This document shows positions 25,855 through 33,730 of a stretch of DNA of 34,606 nt, one piece after another. Positions within the stretch are counted from its first letter, which is position 1, and the number at the start of each line of letters is the position of its first letter. Source of the stretch: Oscillospiraceae bacterium (lineage in GTDB: Bacteria; Bacillota; Clostridia; Oscillospirales; Ruminococcaceae); NCBI GenBank assembly GCA_017848055.1, contig JAGALZ010000037.1, positions 1 to 34,606 on the forward strand, given 5' to 3'. A program made the position numbers and the translations under genes. Below the pieces are notes generated by a model. It made no database searches, was not told where the DNA came from, and saw only the letters and a list, made by a program, of their open reading frames with translations.

Positions 25855-27210
25855 TTATATACAGTCGTTGAAGATATATCCGCAGAAGCTATTATCTGTA
25901 ACGGAGAGCTTATCGATGCAGTCATTAATTTCCGTGCATCTGGCGGTGTCCTGTCTTACTACGAGAACAGCCATATCACATGTTTTCATAAGAGCGACAG
26001 CGTCGGAAGCAACCAGCATAGGTGGCGAGTCGATAATTATGACATCACGCTGACTACGCTGAGAGTTTACATATTCTATAAGCTTCTTTGAGTGTATTAT
26101 CTTTTGTGATGCGGCGTGGGAGCTTACATTTGCGGCAAGATGAATTCCGTTTTTGTAAAGCGGCTCATAGGAGTCTGCATCACTTGAAATATATCCTGCA
26201 AAGTCGCTTACATCGCTGGTTCCTATGTCAAAAACCTTGCGGAGCGACGGCTTTTTGAAGTCGCAGTCAATAAGCAGAACATTTTTTCCACGGTCAGCAA
26301 ATGACAAAGCGATGTTTGCCGATGCGGTGGTTTTTCCTTCGTTTTCACAAGCGCTCGTAATCAGAATAACCTTAGCCGAGCGTTTGCGTATAATGTATGA
26401 GAGCTTGGCTCTTATGCTGTGATAGCTTTCTGTGAACTTGAATGAGGAAAGAGCATTTGTAATAAGAACTGATACCTTTTTGGCGTTTTTACGGCGTTTT
26501 AAACCTCTCAGTGAGAATAGACCGGTCTTGTTCTTGATTTCGTGAGGAACGGTTCCAATGAGCATGCCGTCAATGTTGTGTCTTGCCGAGGTGGTGTTAT
26601 GGATAGTTCCACGCAGAATTGTGATAGCAATAATCAATCCCAGTGAAAGCACAGCACCGCCTAAAAACAGCAGTTTTCCGTATCTCTGATATAGAGAAAG
26701 ACTGGACGGAAATGTCGGAATATCCGGCATCTTAATTACTTCGAGAACAGCGTTTGCAAAAAGATTTTCGGAAATCGACGGATAGTTTTCAATTATCAGC
26801 CCAAGCGTGCTGTATGCCTTTTTTGGATTAGTTGACGTAACACTTACCCTGAGCAGGTTCGTTTCCGGGATAACCTGTGTCTGAATAGTATCAGTGAGCT
26901 TTTCACCGCCCATCTGTGCGGATATCTTGTCACGAAGTACTTCACTCTGGAACACCTGCGCAAAAACCTGCGTCATTTCGTTTGCCATAGTGAGGGAAGT
27001 GTAGGCACTCGTGCTGCCCTTTGCGCTGATAACGAATGTAGCAGTTGAGGTGTAAGTAGGCGTATACATGGTGTTTGATACAGCTTTTGCTATGAATGCA
27101 AAGCTCATCGCAGTCAGAATCACAATCCAAAAATTCTTGAGAACGCTTCTTACAACAATTTTGGGATTTATGTGCTTGATGTTAAAAGTCTGTTCGTCAC
27201 GGTTCATCAT
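25855..27210 (-). CDS. Wzz-domain BY-kinase (catalytic form, no tyrosine tail)
   Basis: 451 residues. The Wzz/chain-length domain lies between membrane helices at about 30-48 and 175-200. It is fused to a bacterial tyrosine kinase domain with intact Walker A (LITSACENEGKTTASANIA), Walker A' (VLLIDCDFKKPSL) and Walker B (VIIIDSPPML). The protein ends GYIFNDCI with no tyrosine cluster, which is unusual because BY-kinases normally autophosphorylate a Tyr-rich tail. A related protein upstream (28781-30238) has the tail but a ruined P-loop. The ATG overlaps the preceding stop as ATGA. It is the last gene of the operon. Such proteins control polymer length and export in capsule loci, but no glycosyltransferase lies nearby. 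Confidence 0.92.
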   Translation of the reverse strand: MMNRDEQTFNIKHINPKIVVRSVLKNFWIVILTAMSFAFIAKAVSNTMYTPTYTSTATFVISAKGSTSAYTSLTMANEMTQVFAQVFQSEVLRDKISAQMGGEKLTDTIQTQVIPETNLLRVSVTSTNPKKAYSTLGLIIENYPSISENLFANAVLEVIKMPDIPTFPSSLSLYQRYGKLLFLGGAVLSLGLIIAITILRGTIHNTTSARHNIDGMLIGTVPHEIKNKTGLFSLRGLKRRKNAKKVSVLITNALSSFKFTESYHSIRAKLSYIIRKRSAKVILITSACENEGKTTASANIALSFADRGKNVLLIDCDFKKPSLRKVFDIGTSDVSDFAGYISSDADSYEPLYKNGIHLAANVSSHAASQKIIHSKKLIEYVNSQRSQRDVIIIDSPPMLVASDAVALMKTCDMAVLVVRQDTARCTEINDCIDKLSVTDNSFCGYIFNDCI

Positions 27211-28033
27211 TCACCCACCTCCCTGACTACAACGGTAAGATAGGTCTTGGCATTCGGCATACCGTCAATGGTATAACAAAGCTGATAGCAACCCGGTGTC
27301 TGGGTATCCAGGAGTCCGTTTATCAGAATCTTCGAATAATCAATATCTGCGCCATCCTTGTTTTCGCAGTCTGTAACAAGCTCCATCGGATTGAAGCTGT
27401 CACCTGCGTCAATGTAGGTGATGTATTCCGAAAGCTCAACGGCACAGAAGAGAAGGAATCCGAATCGAAAACGCATACCGAAAGCTCAACTGCCTGCTTG
27501 TCGCCGAGGCTGTTTGTTACCTCAAGCTTTACAGGATATACACCTTCACGGTAGTTGCTGACATTCGAGTAAACAATTCTGATTTTTCCGCTTATGTCAC
27601 CGTCAATGCAGTCATCAGCCTTAATCTGATTGATGAATCTTGCACTTTCGCCAAGGGAGTAGCAAAGCGGCTGACTCAGCTTGAACTCGGGTGAACGATA
27701 ATCTGAGAGTATAACGTTTCTTGTGATTGAGGAGCTGTTGTTGTTTGAGTCAAATACAACATACTTGACTTTAAAGCTTCCGTCCTCAAGAAAATGTGAC
27801 TTGCTCGATATCAGAATCTGACTAGTCAGGTCGCCGTCACGGTTATCGCTGGCGGTAAGTCCTCTGACGTAGTCTTCATAGGTAGCCGAGCTTGAAAGTG
27901 TGATTGTCTTTTCATCACATGTTATAACAGGCGGTATCAAATCGTGATTCTTGTCATAGATGTAATCGGAAATCAGATATGTAACAAGCGACAGAAGAAA
28001 TAACGCAATTGCACCTATTCTGACAAATCTCAT
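27207..28033 (-). pseudogene. Frameshifted Ig-like/DUF5011-type membrane-anchored protein
   Basis: Two frames make one protein. The first part (from 28033) has an N-terminal membrane helix (IGAIALFLLSLVTYLISDYI) and two Ig-like beta domains (YEDYVRGLTASDNRDGDLTS and INQIKADDCIDGDISGKI are typical of DUF5011/HYR repeats). The reading frame is lost near 27441 and would end after unrelated residues at 27323. The continuation lies in another frame from about 27476 to 27207 (SEYITYIDAGDSFNPMELV ... YLTVVVREVGE), clearly a third domain. One missing base near 27441, or removal of 50 bp between two 13-bp direct repeats, would restore it. It sits 25 nt after the phosphatase gene and overlaps the kinase gene by 4 nt. 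Role unknown; probably an external scaffold. Confidence 0.85.
27428..27490. repeat. 13-bp direct repeats flanking the frameshift
   Basis: CCGAAAGCTCAAC occurs at 27428-27440 and 27478-27490, exactly 50 bp apart. Deleting one repeat plus the intervening 37 bp would join the two reading frames. Confidence 0.85.
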
Positions 28034-28058
28034 GTTTTTCGCCTCGTTTCTTTAAAAA

Positions 28059-28784
28059 TTACAATTCCTTGTTGTCGGTTATCCGGTCGGGGTTTACCCG
28101 CATAAGAAGCCTTGCGGCTTCGGGTGAAATCGTGTCTGAAATGTATCTGTATACATCATCCATATAAGGAGTGCGGTGGTTTAGTCCGTGACAGTCGCTG
28201 GCAATACAGCAGACAAGTGAGTTTTCTAAAAGATAATCGCTCGCAGACTTTGCAGAAGAACCAAAGCTTCCGAAAAGGCTTCCCCTCGTAATCTGGATGT
28301 GACAACCAAGCTCCAGCCAGTCGTAAGCAATCCAGGGCTGAGAGAAGAAAAACGGAAACCGCTCAGGATGTGCGATAACAGGGGAGTAGCCGTGTGAAAC
28401 AAGCTCCTTCAGAATCTCCTCGCACTTTTTTGCATTATCTGTATGAGAAAACTCAATAAGCGGATACTTAGAACCGTTGAGAGTAATAAGCTTGCCGCTT
28501 GAGAGCAGCTTTGCCGTGTCGTAATCTGCACGTATTTCCATACCTAGCATTATTTCGACAGACATGTTTTCCTTGTCAGCCGCCTCGCAAAGCTCCTTGT
28601 ATCGTGAAACCAAGGGCTCGCCAACGATGTTGTTGTAGCCGTATGACGGGTTGTAATGAGGTGTTAAAACCACTCTGTTAACACCGCTTTTTACGGATAC
28701 TCTGAGCATTTCTATTGCCTTTTCAATATCCTTAGCACCGTCATCAACACCGAACAATATGTGTGAATGAATATCAGTTATCAT
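28059..28784 (-). CDS. PHP-family protein-tyrosine phosphatase (CpsB/CapC/YwqE type)
   Basis: 241 residues, full length. Metal-binding motifs run in the expected order: TDIHSHILFGVDDGAKD, LTPHYNP, MLGMEIRAD, VIAHPERFPFF and ASDCHGLNHR. Members remove phosphate from the tyrosine cluster of BY-kinases with Mn2+ or similar metals. Its ATG overlaps the stop of the tyrosine-tailed gene as ATGA, implying coupled synthesis of phosphatase and probable substrate. Confidence 0.95.
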   Translation of the reverse strand: MITDIHSHILFGVDDGAKDIEKAIEMLRVSVKSGVNRVVLTPHYNPSYGYNNIVGEPLVSRYKELCEAADKENMSVEIMLGMEIRADYDTAKLLSSGKLITLNGSKYPLIEFSHTDNAKKCEEILKELVSHGYSPVIAHPERFPFFFSQPWIAYDWLELGCHIQITRGSLFGSFGSSAKSASDYLLENSLVCCIASDCHGLNHRTPYMDDVYRYISDTISPEAARLLMRVNPDRITDNKEL

Positions 28785-30238
28785 ACAGTTTCCTTCTTAG
28801 CGTCTGAGTTTCTCTCGCCGTAGCCGTATCTGTAGTATGAATATCTGTGGTAGTAGTAGCCGCCGTATTTTCCGTATCCGTATCCGGAAAGACCCGTCTG
28901 TGTTCCGGTGATTACGCAGCCAAGAAGCTTTGAGCTGTAGCTGCAGATATCCTCTATGCCTTCCATAATCCTTCTGACCTTTGCATAGTCCTGCTTGATT
29001 ACGTACACTACAGCATCGCTTGCCATAAGTGCAACAGATACTTCGCCCATTCTCTCGCTCGAGTGGCTGTCGATAATAACAATATCAACGTTTTCCGAAA
29101 GTCCCTTTATGCAGTCTGAAATGCTTATAGATGAAGCGGAGTTCTCGCACTCACGAAGTCCACCCGAAGCATAGATTTCCCATATTCCGCTTTTTTCATC
29201 GTGGATAAGAATATCTTCAAGTGTGCATTCTCCGTTTAAAAACTCAAGCATCGTCTTTTTGTTCTCGTCATAGGGTTTGCCTGCGGTTTTGATAAGCAGA
29301 ACAGATTTGTTCTGCTCAGAAAGTGCGTACGCAACGTTTTGTGCAGTAACCGAAACGCCCTCGCCGCTTAATGTAGACGAGAATGTAACTATCCTTCCGC
29401 CGATGCCGTCAAGCTCCTTTGCAACAGACAGCGCAAGATTTCTAATTGACTCGCTGAAAAACTCTCCGACCTTCTTGTTGTGAATTGAAACGACCGTTGC
29501 GGTCTGAGAGCTACGCTTTTTGAAGATGACATTCGGAATATTTCCAAGGCAGGAAAGTCCCAGAACGTTTCTTATTTCGTCCTCACTGCGGATGGTCTTT
29601 CTCAGAACAGCATAAATTGCCATGATTATAAACCAGACAGCAACTCCTGCCAGCATGCCGAGCATGATATATCTGGCTTTGCTCTGAACGTTGAACGGCG
29701 CCGTGGCAAGCTGAGGTGCCTCAATCATATTGAGCTTCGTGTTACCGATAACGTAAGCCGAAACGGTAGGGTAGTTTTTGATAACAGAGTCAAGAATTAC
29801 TTTTGCATCCTTGGCATTTGCACTTGAAACAGTGAGAGTAAAAAGGTTTGAATCGGGAACTGCGCTTGCGGAAATTATTCCGTTGATGTATTCTGTGCCA
29901 AGGTCTTGCTTGATAAGGTCTGTAAGGATGTCGCTCTCTAAAATGTAAGGGAAGGAGAGAGCCATCTGTGAAGCCGTGGACTCATCGTAGTAAAACCAGT
30001 AGCCGTAGTTTTCGTCAATTGCTTCTTCTGTTGTAACTGTGAATGAAGCCTTCGACATATACATCGGGATATAATTCTTTGATTTATATACAGTGAAGGC
30101 AACAGCAAAAATGACGCAGAGTATCGGGAGAAGCAGTATGTACTTTCGGCATCCTCTGACGAAGTCGTGGAAGAGGATAACAAGATTTATCGTAGACTCT
30201 TCTTCGGCTGTCTGTTTCTTGACCTCTTGTTCATTCAT
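28781..30238 (-). CDS. Wzz-domain BY-kinase homologue: degenerate P-loop, 11-Tyr tail
   Basis: 485 residues. The frame opens at 30376 inside the ABC gene, but GGAGGTGA sits just before the ATG at 30238. The Wzz domain has membrane helices at about 34-52 and 190-215. In the kinase domain Walker A reads STLSGEGVSVTAQNVA, without the GK[ST][ST] lysine. Walker A' reads VLLIKTAGKPYD, with Lys where Asp is expected. Walker B is partly kept (VDIVIIDSHSS). The C-terminus (GYGYGKYGGYYYHRYSYYRY and on) holds 11 tyrosines in about 25 residues. The family is known for tail autophosphorylation in trans. I infer a pseudokinase whose tail is phosphorylated by the intact kinase at 25855-27210 and dephosphorylated by the adjacent PHP phosphatase. 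Confidence 0.9.
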   Translation of the reverse strand: MNEQEVKKQTAEEESTINLVILFHDFVRGCRKYILLLPILCVIFAVAFTVYKSKNYIPMYMSKASFTVTTEEAIDENYGYWFYYDESTASQMALSFPYILESDILTDLIKQDLGTEYINGIISASAVPDSNLFTLTVSSANAKDAKVILDSVIKNYPTVSAYVIGNTKLNMIEAPQLATAPFNVQSKARYIMLGMLAGVAVWFIIMAIYAVLRKTIRSEDEIRNVLGLSCLGNIPNVIFKKRSSQTATVVSIHNKKVGEFFSESIRNLALSVAKELDGIGGRIVTFSSTLSGEGVSVTAQNVAYALSEQNKSVLLIKTAGKPYDENKKTMLEFLNGECTLEDILIHDEKSGIWEIYASGGLRECENSASSISISDCIKGLSENVDIVIIDSHSSERMGEVSVALMASDAVVYVIKQDYAKVRRIMEGIEDICSYSSKLLGCVITGTQTGLSGYGYGKYGGYYYHRYSYYRYGYGERNSDAKKETV

Positions 30239-30270
30239 GATGTTGTCACCTCCGTTACTTGAATTTTTGA

Positions 30271-31986
30271 TTACTGCAAGGTAAGACGGGAGTTTTCTAT
30301 CCTGTAAACCTTGTTGCAAAGCTTTAATATACCCGGTCTGTGGGTTGCAACGATTATAGTGCGTGAAGATGCACAATCTGCAAGTGATTCAATCAGCATT
30401 CTCTCTGTTTTCTCGTCGAGAGCGCTTGTGGCTTCGTCGAGGAGCATAATCGGGCGTTTGCAAAGAATCGCCCTAGCAATAGAGAGCCTCTGAAGCTGAC
30501 CTTGTGAAAAGCTCTTTGAGCTGTCGCCGATAACCGTGTCAAGCCCCTCAGGCTTTGATGCTACAAAGTCGTATGCACACGCACTTTTAAGAGCATCTAT
30601 AATCTGTTCGTCCGATGCCTCAGGACATACAATCCGCATATTTTCTCTTACTGTCGTATTGAACATAATGTTCTCTTGTCCAACGTAAGAAAACAGCTTT
30701 CTTGTCCCTGCGCTTATATTTATCTTCTGACTGTCGCAGGAGCCTACACACAGACTTCCGTCTGTAATGCTTACAAGACCTAAAAGCATTCTGAGGAAGG
30801 TCGTTTTTCCTTCTCCCGACGCACCGACAATGCCAACGATATCGCCCGGCTTTGCGATAAAACCTGTATTTTCAAAAACTGTGGCAGAGCTGTCATAAGA
30901 AAAGCTGACACCCTTTGCCTCGACTGTGATGTTTCCTTTTTCAATAAGCTCCTGAGCTTTCTGCGAATCCTCGGTGTTTTCCTTTTCGAGTGACATTATC
31001 GCCTTGATTCTTCCCGCACAAGCCGCCGAAGTAACAGCTGACGGAATAGTTGAAAGAATAGCGGAAAACGAGCCCGAAAGCGTGCCGCTCATCTGAAGAA
31101 ACAGCGTCATTGTGCCGAAGGTTATTACACCTTCCCAGAGCCGCCAGGCGCACCATAAGAAGCATGCTCCCGCAACCGCCGTGCCGATTACAGACATAAA
31201 CGCAGTCAGCGAAACCGAGAAGCTTACGTATTTAAGATACTTTTGCTTGTAGTTATCCTGCTGCTGTCTGAGCTTTTGACGATAAGCCTCAGAGAGTCCG
31301 AGCGATTTGATTTCAGAAATCTTTGCAAAGGATTCTTCGCTGAAGCTTGTAAGCTCAGCCGCAGCCTTTCGCATCTCGACGCTGAATGTTCGCAGTTTTC
31401 TGAGCAAAAGCTGTGAAAGCAAAACCGAAAACGGCACCGCCAGCAAAGAGATAAGTGCAAGCGGCGGGTCGTAGTAAAGGATTATCGAAAGTGCGCCGAT
31501 AAAGCGAATAAGCTTTGTTACAATATCGCAAAGCCATCCCAAAACGCTCTTTGATACTACTGAAACATCGCTCTCAAGACGTGAAAGAAGGTCGCCCGAG
31601 CGATATGCACCAAGCGACAGCCAGCTTGAAGAGGTAATGCTGTCGTATACATCGGCTCTGATATCCTGCTCCACCTTCAGCTGAATTCTGGCATTGATTC
31701 TGCTTGAAAAAGCATTGAAGGCAATGCTCAAAATATGCATTGTGAGATAAAAAAACGCAGCAGGAATTATAGCGTTTGTATCTTTTCCGGTAACTGCGTC
31801 AATTATGTGTTTAGATAAGAGTGCCGCACCAAGACTCATAGCTGTAGACAGCACCCCGATAAGCATATACAGCAAAACCTCAAATCGGTGCTGCACAGCG
31901 TATCCGTATATAAATCGGAGCTCGCCGGCAAGCTCACGCAGCCAGCCGCCCCTTATTTTTTTGATTGTCTTTTTCATTGATTTCAT
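30271..31986 (-). CDS. ABC exporter (fused membrane and ATPase domains)
   Basis: About 571 residues from the ATG at 31986; a second ATG at 31977 is equally possible. The frame reaches 32073 but would then overlap the precursor gene. The type I exporter membrane domain spans about 20-310. The ATPase has Walker A (VGASGEGKTTFLRMLLG), Q-loop (SYVGQENIMF), signature FSQGQLQRLSIARAIL, Walker B (PIMLLDEATSALDE) and H-loop (ATHRP). It lacks the N-terminal C39 peptidase of bacteriocin exporters, so leader removal must be done elsewhere. It starts about 8 nt after the precursor stop and is the likely exporter of the modified peptide, although its closeness to kinase genes leaves other cargo possible. 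Confidence 0.92.
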   Translation of the reverse strand: MKSMKKTIKKIRGGWLRELAGELRFIYGYAVQHRFEVLLYMLIGVLSTAMSLGAALLSKHIIDAVTGKDTNAIIPAAFFYLTMHILSIAFNAFSSRINARIQLKVEQDIRADVYDSITSSSWLSLGAYRSGDLLSRLESDVSVVSKSVLGWLCDIVTKLIRFIGALSIILYYDPPLALISLLAVPFSVLLSQLLLRKLRTFSVEMRKAAAELTSFSEESFAKISEIKSLGLSEAYRQKLRQQQDNYKQKYLKYVSFSVSLTAFMSVIGTAVAGACFLWCAWRLWEGVITFGTMTLFLQMSGTLSGSFSAILSTIPSAVTSAACAGRIKAIMSLEKENTEDSQKAQELIEKGNITVEAKGVSFSYDSSATVFENTGFIAKPGDIVGIVGASGEGKTTFLRMLLGLVSITDGSLCVGSCDSQKINISAGTRKLFSYVGQENIMFNTTVRENMRIVCPEASDEQIIDALKSACAYDFVASKPEGLDTVIGDSSKSFSQGQLQRLSIARAILCKRPIMLLDEATSALDEKTERMLIESLADCASSRTIIVATHRPGILKLCNKVYRIENSRLTLQ

Positions 31987-31994
31987 AATTTTCG

Positions 31995-32222
31995 TTATGC
32001 CATACAAGGGCCGATAATAGCCGCTGCAATCCAGTTTGTCTGGAATTGCTGCTCGGCAACAGTCGGAGTCCATTGTGATGTTTGTACAAGTCCCGTCGAA
32101 TTGTACACGTTGAATGGAAGTCCGCCGATTACTACCTGATGGAATTCCGAGCTTTCGGTAATTACATCAGTATCTATTCTCAGCACGTTGGCATAAGGTT
32201 TTTCGAATTTTTTCTTTGTCAT
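31995..32222 (-). CDS. Candidate RiPP precursor peptide
   Basis: 75 residues, between the radical SAM gene (5 nt gap) and the exporter. The N-terminal half (KKFEKPYANVLRIDTDVITE) is charged and resembles leaders that bind PqqD-like domains. A Gly-Gly at residues 33-34 (HQVVIGG) could mark the leader end. The candidate core has about 41 residues rich in Gln, Thr, Asn and aromatics (FNVYNS, TSQWTPT, QQFQTNW), then a hydrophobic end IAAAIIGPCMA with one cysteine (C73). One Cys argues against a multi-thioether sactipeptide. Aromatic residues could be C-C or C-X crosslinked. No known precursor family is recognised. That it is the substrate is inference from position and composition. Confidence 0.75.
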   Translation of the reverse strand: MTKKKFEKPYANVLRIDTDVITESSEFHQVVIGGLPFNVYNSTGLVQTSQWTPTVAEQQFQTNWIAAAIIGPCMA

Positions 32223-32227
32223 AAGAA

Positions 32228-33286
32228 TTACTCCGTATCGATACTGAAAAGCTCGTAAAGTCTTTTAGCAGTTTCACAAAATTCATCGGTTGGTTCGTTC
32301 GGAGAGCCGCATTGTGCCGAGAATACTCCCGGGAATCTTCTGCAAAAGCCCTCATATCTGCAGTTTGTACATTTTGAAGATTCCTTCAGTCCGTCAAGTG
32401 CATCGCACAGACTGTTCCAGGCATTACCGAGGGAAGCGCCTTTTACAGACACACTCGGTGTATCCATAAACGAGCACATCGTCATATTTCCGTCCCAGGT
32501 CAGCCAGAAGCTTCTTCGGTAAGCAGAGCATCTGTCGAAAAGTCCTATCCTCTTCGGATAAAGTCTTTCGGTTCTGCCGACGCTTGCTCTTTGCTCGTCG
32601 GTAGGATTGGTAAGGTCGATTCTGTGTGCCTTAACATCGGCACTTGCTCCTCTTACCGCATCTACAACATTCACGGTAGGGTAAACTGAAAGTCCGTTTT
32701 CATACGCAAAACGCACTATCGCATCTGCGTCCTTTATGTTTTCATTTATAAGTGTCGAAACAAGATGAAGCGGGATTTTTGCATCTTTTATAAGTCCTAT
32801 AGCCTTCTTTACTCTGTCAAAACCGTCGCTTATACCGCACATTGTCTTGTAGGTTTCGTTTGATGCACCGTATAAGGAAATGCGTATTGTGTACGGTGGC
32901 ATTCTGGAAAGCCAGGATATAACATCTTCGTCAATGAGGTATCCGTTTGTCAGGATGCTAATCAGAAAGCCCATCTTTGTAAGCTCTTCGTAAAGCTCCC
33001 TGAAGCCCTTCCTTGAGAATACTTCTCCGCCCGTCAGCGTAAGATACAGTACCCCAAGCTCTTTAGCCTGCCTTGCAATACAAAGCCACTGCTCATTAGA
33101 AAGCTCTCCGCCACGGCTCTTTATATCATCAGCGTCAAGTCTGACATAGCACATAGGACAGCGGAAGTTACAGCCTGCAGTCAGCTCGAAGGTCGCAGAC
33201 AGCGGGATTCTCATATCGAATGCTGTCTGTCCCATGGAAATCAGAAAAGAGTTGATTTCATTGTCGAAAAGGTTACAGTCATTCAT
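32228..33286 (-). CDS. Radical SAM/SPASM peptide-maturation enzyme
   Basis: 352 residues from the ATG at 33286. The frame extends to 33349, but this ATG overlaps the PqqD stop by 8 bp and the family motifs begin soon after. The SAM cluster motif is C39-x3-C43-x2-C46 (AGCNFRCPMCY). GGE (LTLTGGEVF) and the later barrel strands are present. The SPASM region has C253, C271 and the C306-x2-C309-x5-C315 core, then C326 and C337, enough for two extra Fe-S clusters. Enzymes of this build install thioether, C-C or epimer modifications on ribosomal peptides. The adjacent recognition domain and short peptide gene support RiPP maturation. Confidence 0.94.
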   Translation of the reverse strand: MNDCNLFDNEINSFLISMGQTAFDMRIPLSATFELTAGCNFRCPMCYVRLDADDIKSRGGELSNEQWLCIARQAKELGVLYLTLTGGEVFSRKGFRELYEELTKMGFLISILTNGYLIDEDVISWLSRMPPYTIRISLYGASNETYKTMCGISDGFDRVKKAIGLIKDAKIPLHLVSTLINENIKDADAIVRFAYENGLSVYPTVNVVDAVRGASADVKAHRIDLTNPTDEQRASVGRTERLYPKRIGLFDRCSAYRRSFWLTWDGNMTMCSFMDTPSVSVKGASLGNAWNSLCDALDGLKESSKCTNCRYEGFCRRFPGVFSAQCGSPNEPTDEFCETAKRLYELFSIDTE

Positions 33287-33548
33287 CTTCAAGAATTCCC
33301 TCTGAACGAAGATAATCCAGAAACTCAACAACCGACTGCATAGCCTCATCCCTGCTTACATCGTATTCATCGCACAGCGCATCGCATAGCTTGCAAGCGT
33401 CGGTTTGCACCTGAGCTTTTTCAAACAAAAATGCACCAGATTCGTTAAGACATATCATTCCGTGAAGCTCACGGGAGCGTTCACCGACGGGTACAGCGAT
33501 ATGCTTTCCCGCAACACATCTCAGGGTAAAGCCGTCTTTTATTTTCAT
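33279..33548 (-). CDS. PqqD-like RiPP recognition protein
   Basis: 89 residues with the full PqqD pattern: GFTLRCVAGKHIAVPVGE, then LHGMICLNESGAFLFE, then LCDALCDEYDVSRDEAMQSV and VEFLDYLRSEGILEDE. In this family a winged-helix RRE fold binds the precursor leader and presents it to the radical SAM enzyme. It is the first gene of the operon, about 60 nt after the predicted start site, and overlaps the radical SAM gene by 8 bp, as expected for partners made in equal amounts. Confidence 0.93.
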   Translation of the reverse strand: MKIKDGFTLRCVAGKHIAVPVGERSRELHGMICLNESGAFLFEKAQVQTDACKLCDALCDEYDVSRDEAMQSVVEFLDYLRSEGILEDE

Positions 33549-33608
33549 CTTCCGTACATCTCCGAAATAACGTTAAAAGTGCCGAATAACTACATTTTCA
33601 CACAATAT

Positions 33609-33637
33609 ATTAAAGCAGAAAAACTTGTATTTGTCAA
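33609..33637 (-). promoter_or_regulatory. Promoter of the RiPP/BY-kinase operon
   Basis: Minus strand: consensus TTGACA (33637-33632), 17-nt spacer, TTTAAT (33614-33609), with an extended TGC before the -10. No other clear promoter was found between here and 25855. The 33638-33730 stretch shows no gene or clear terminator. Confidence 0.75.
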
Positions 33638-33730
33638 CAAATTATGAACTAAATCTGCGTTAGAAATAAATCAAAAAATCAAATTGTGACACGTTTTGTT
33701 GATAATGCATAATCGGGCAAGAAATATTTG

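Noticed and set aside
31995..32073. N-terminal extension of the ABC exporter over the precursor gene
   Set aside because: The extension would overlap the precursor in another frame, has no ribosome site and lies upstream of the usual basic start (MKSMKKTIKK).
31995..32222. Sactipeptide or multi-thioether precursor
   Set aside because: Only one cysteine is present in the peptide, so several Cys-to-alpha-carbon bridges are impossible.
25855..33548. Conventional capsule or exopolysaccharide locus
   Set aside because: Wzz/BY-kinase and PHP phosphatase genes are present, but there is no glycosyltransferase, flippase or polymerase. The upstream half is peptide-maturation machinery.
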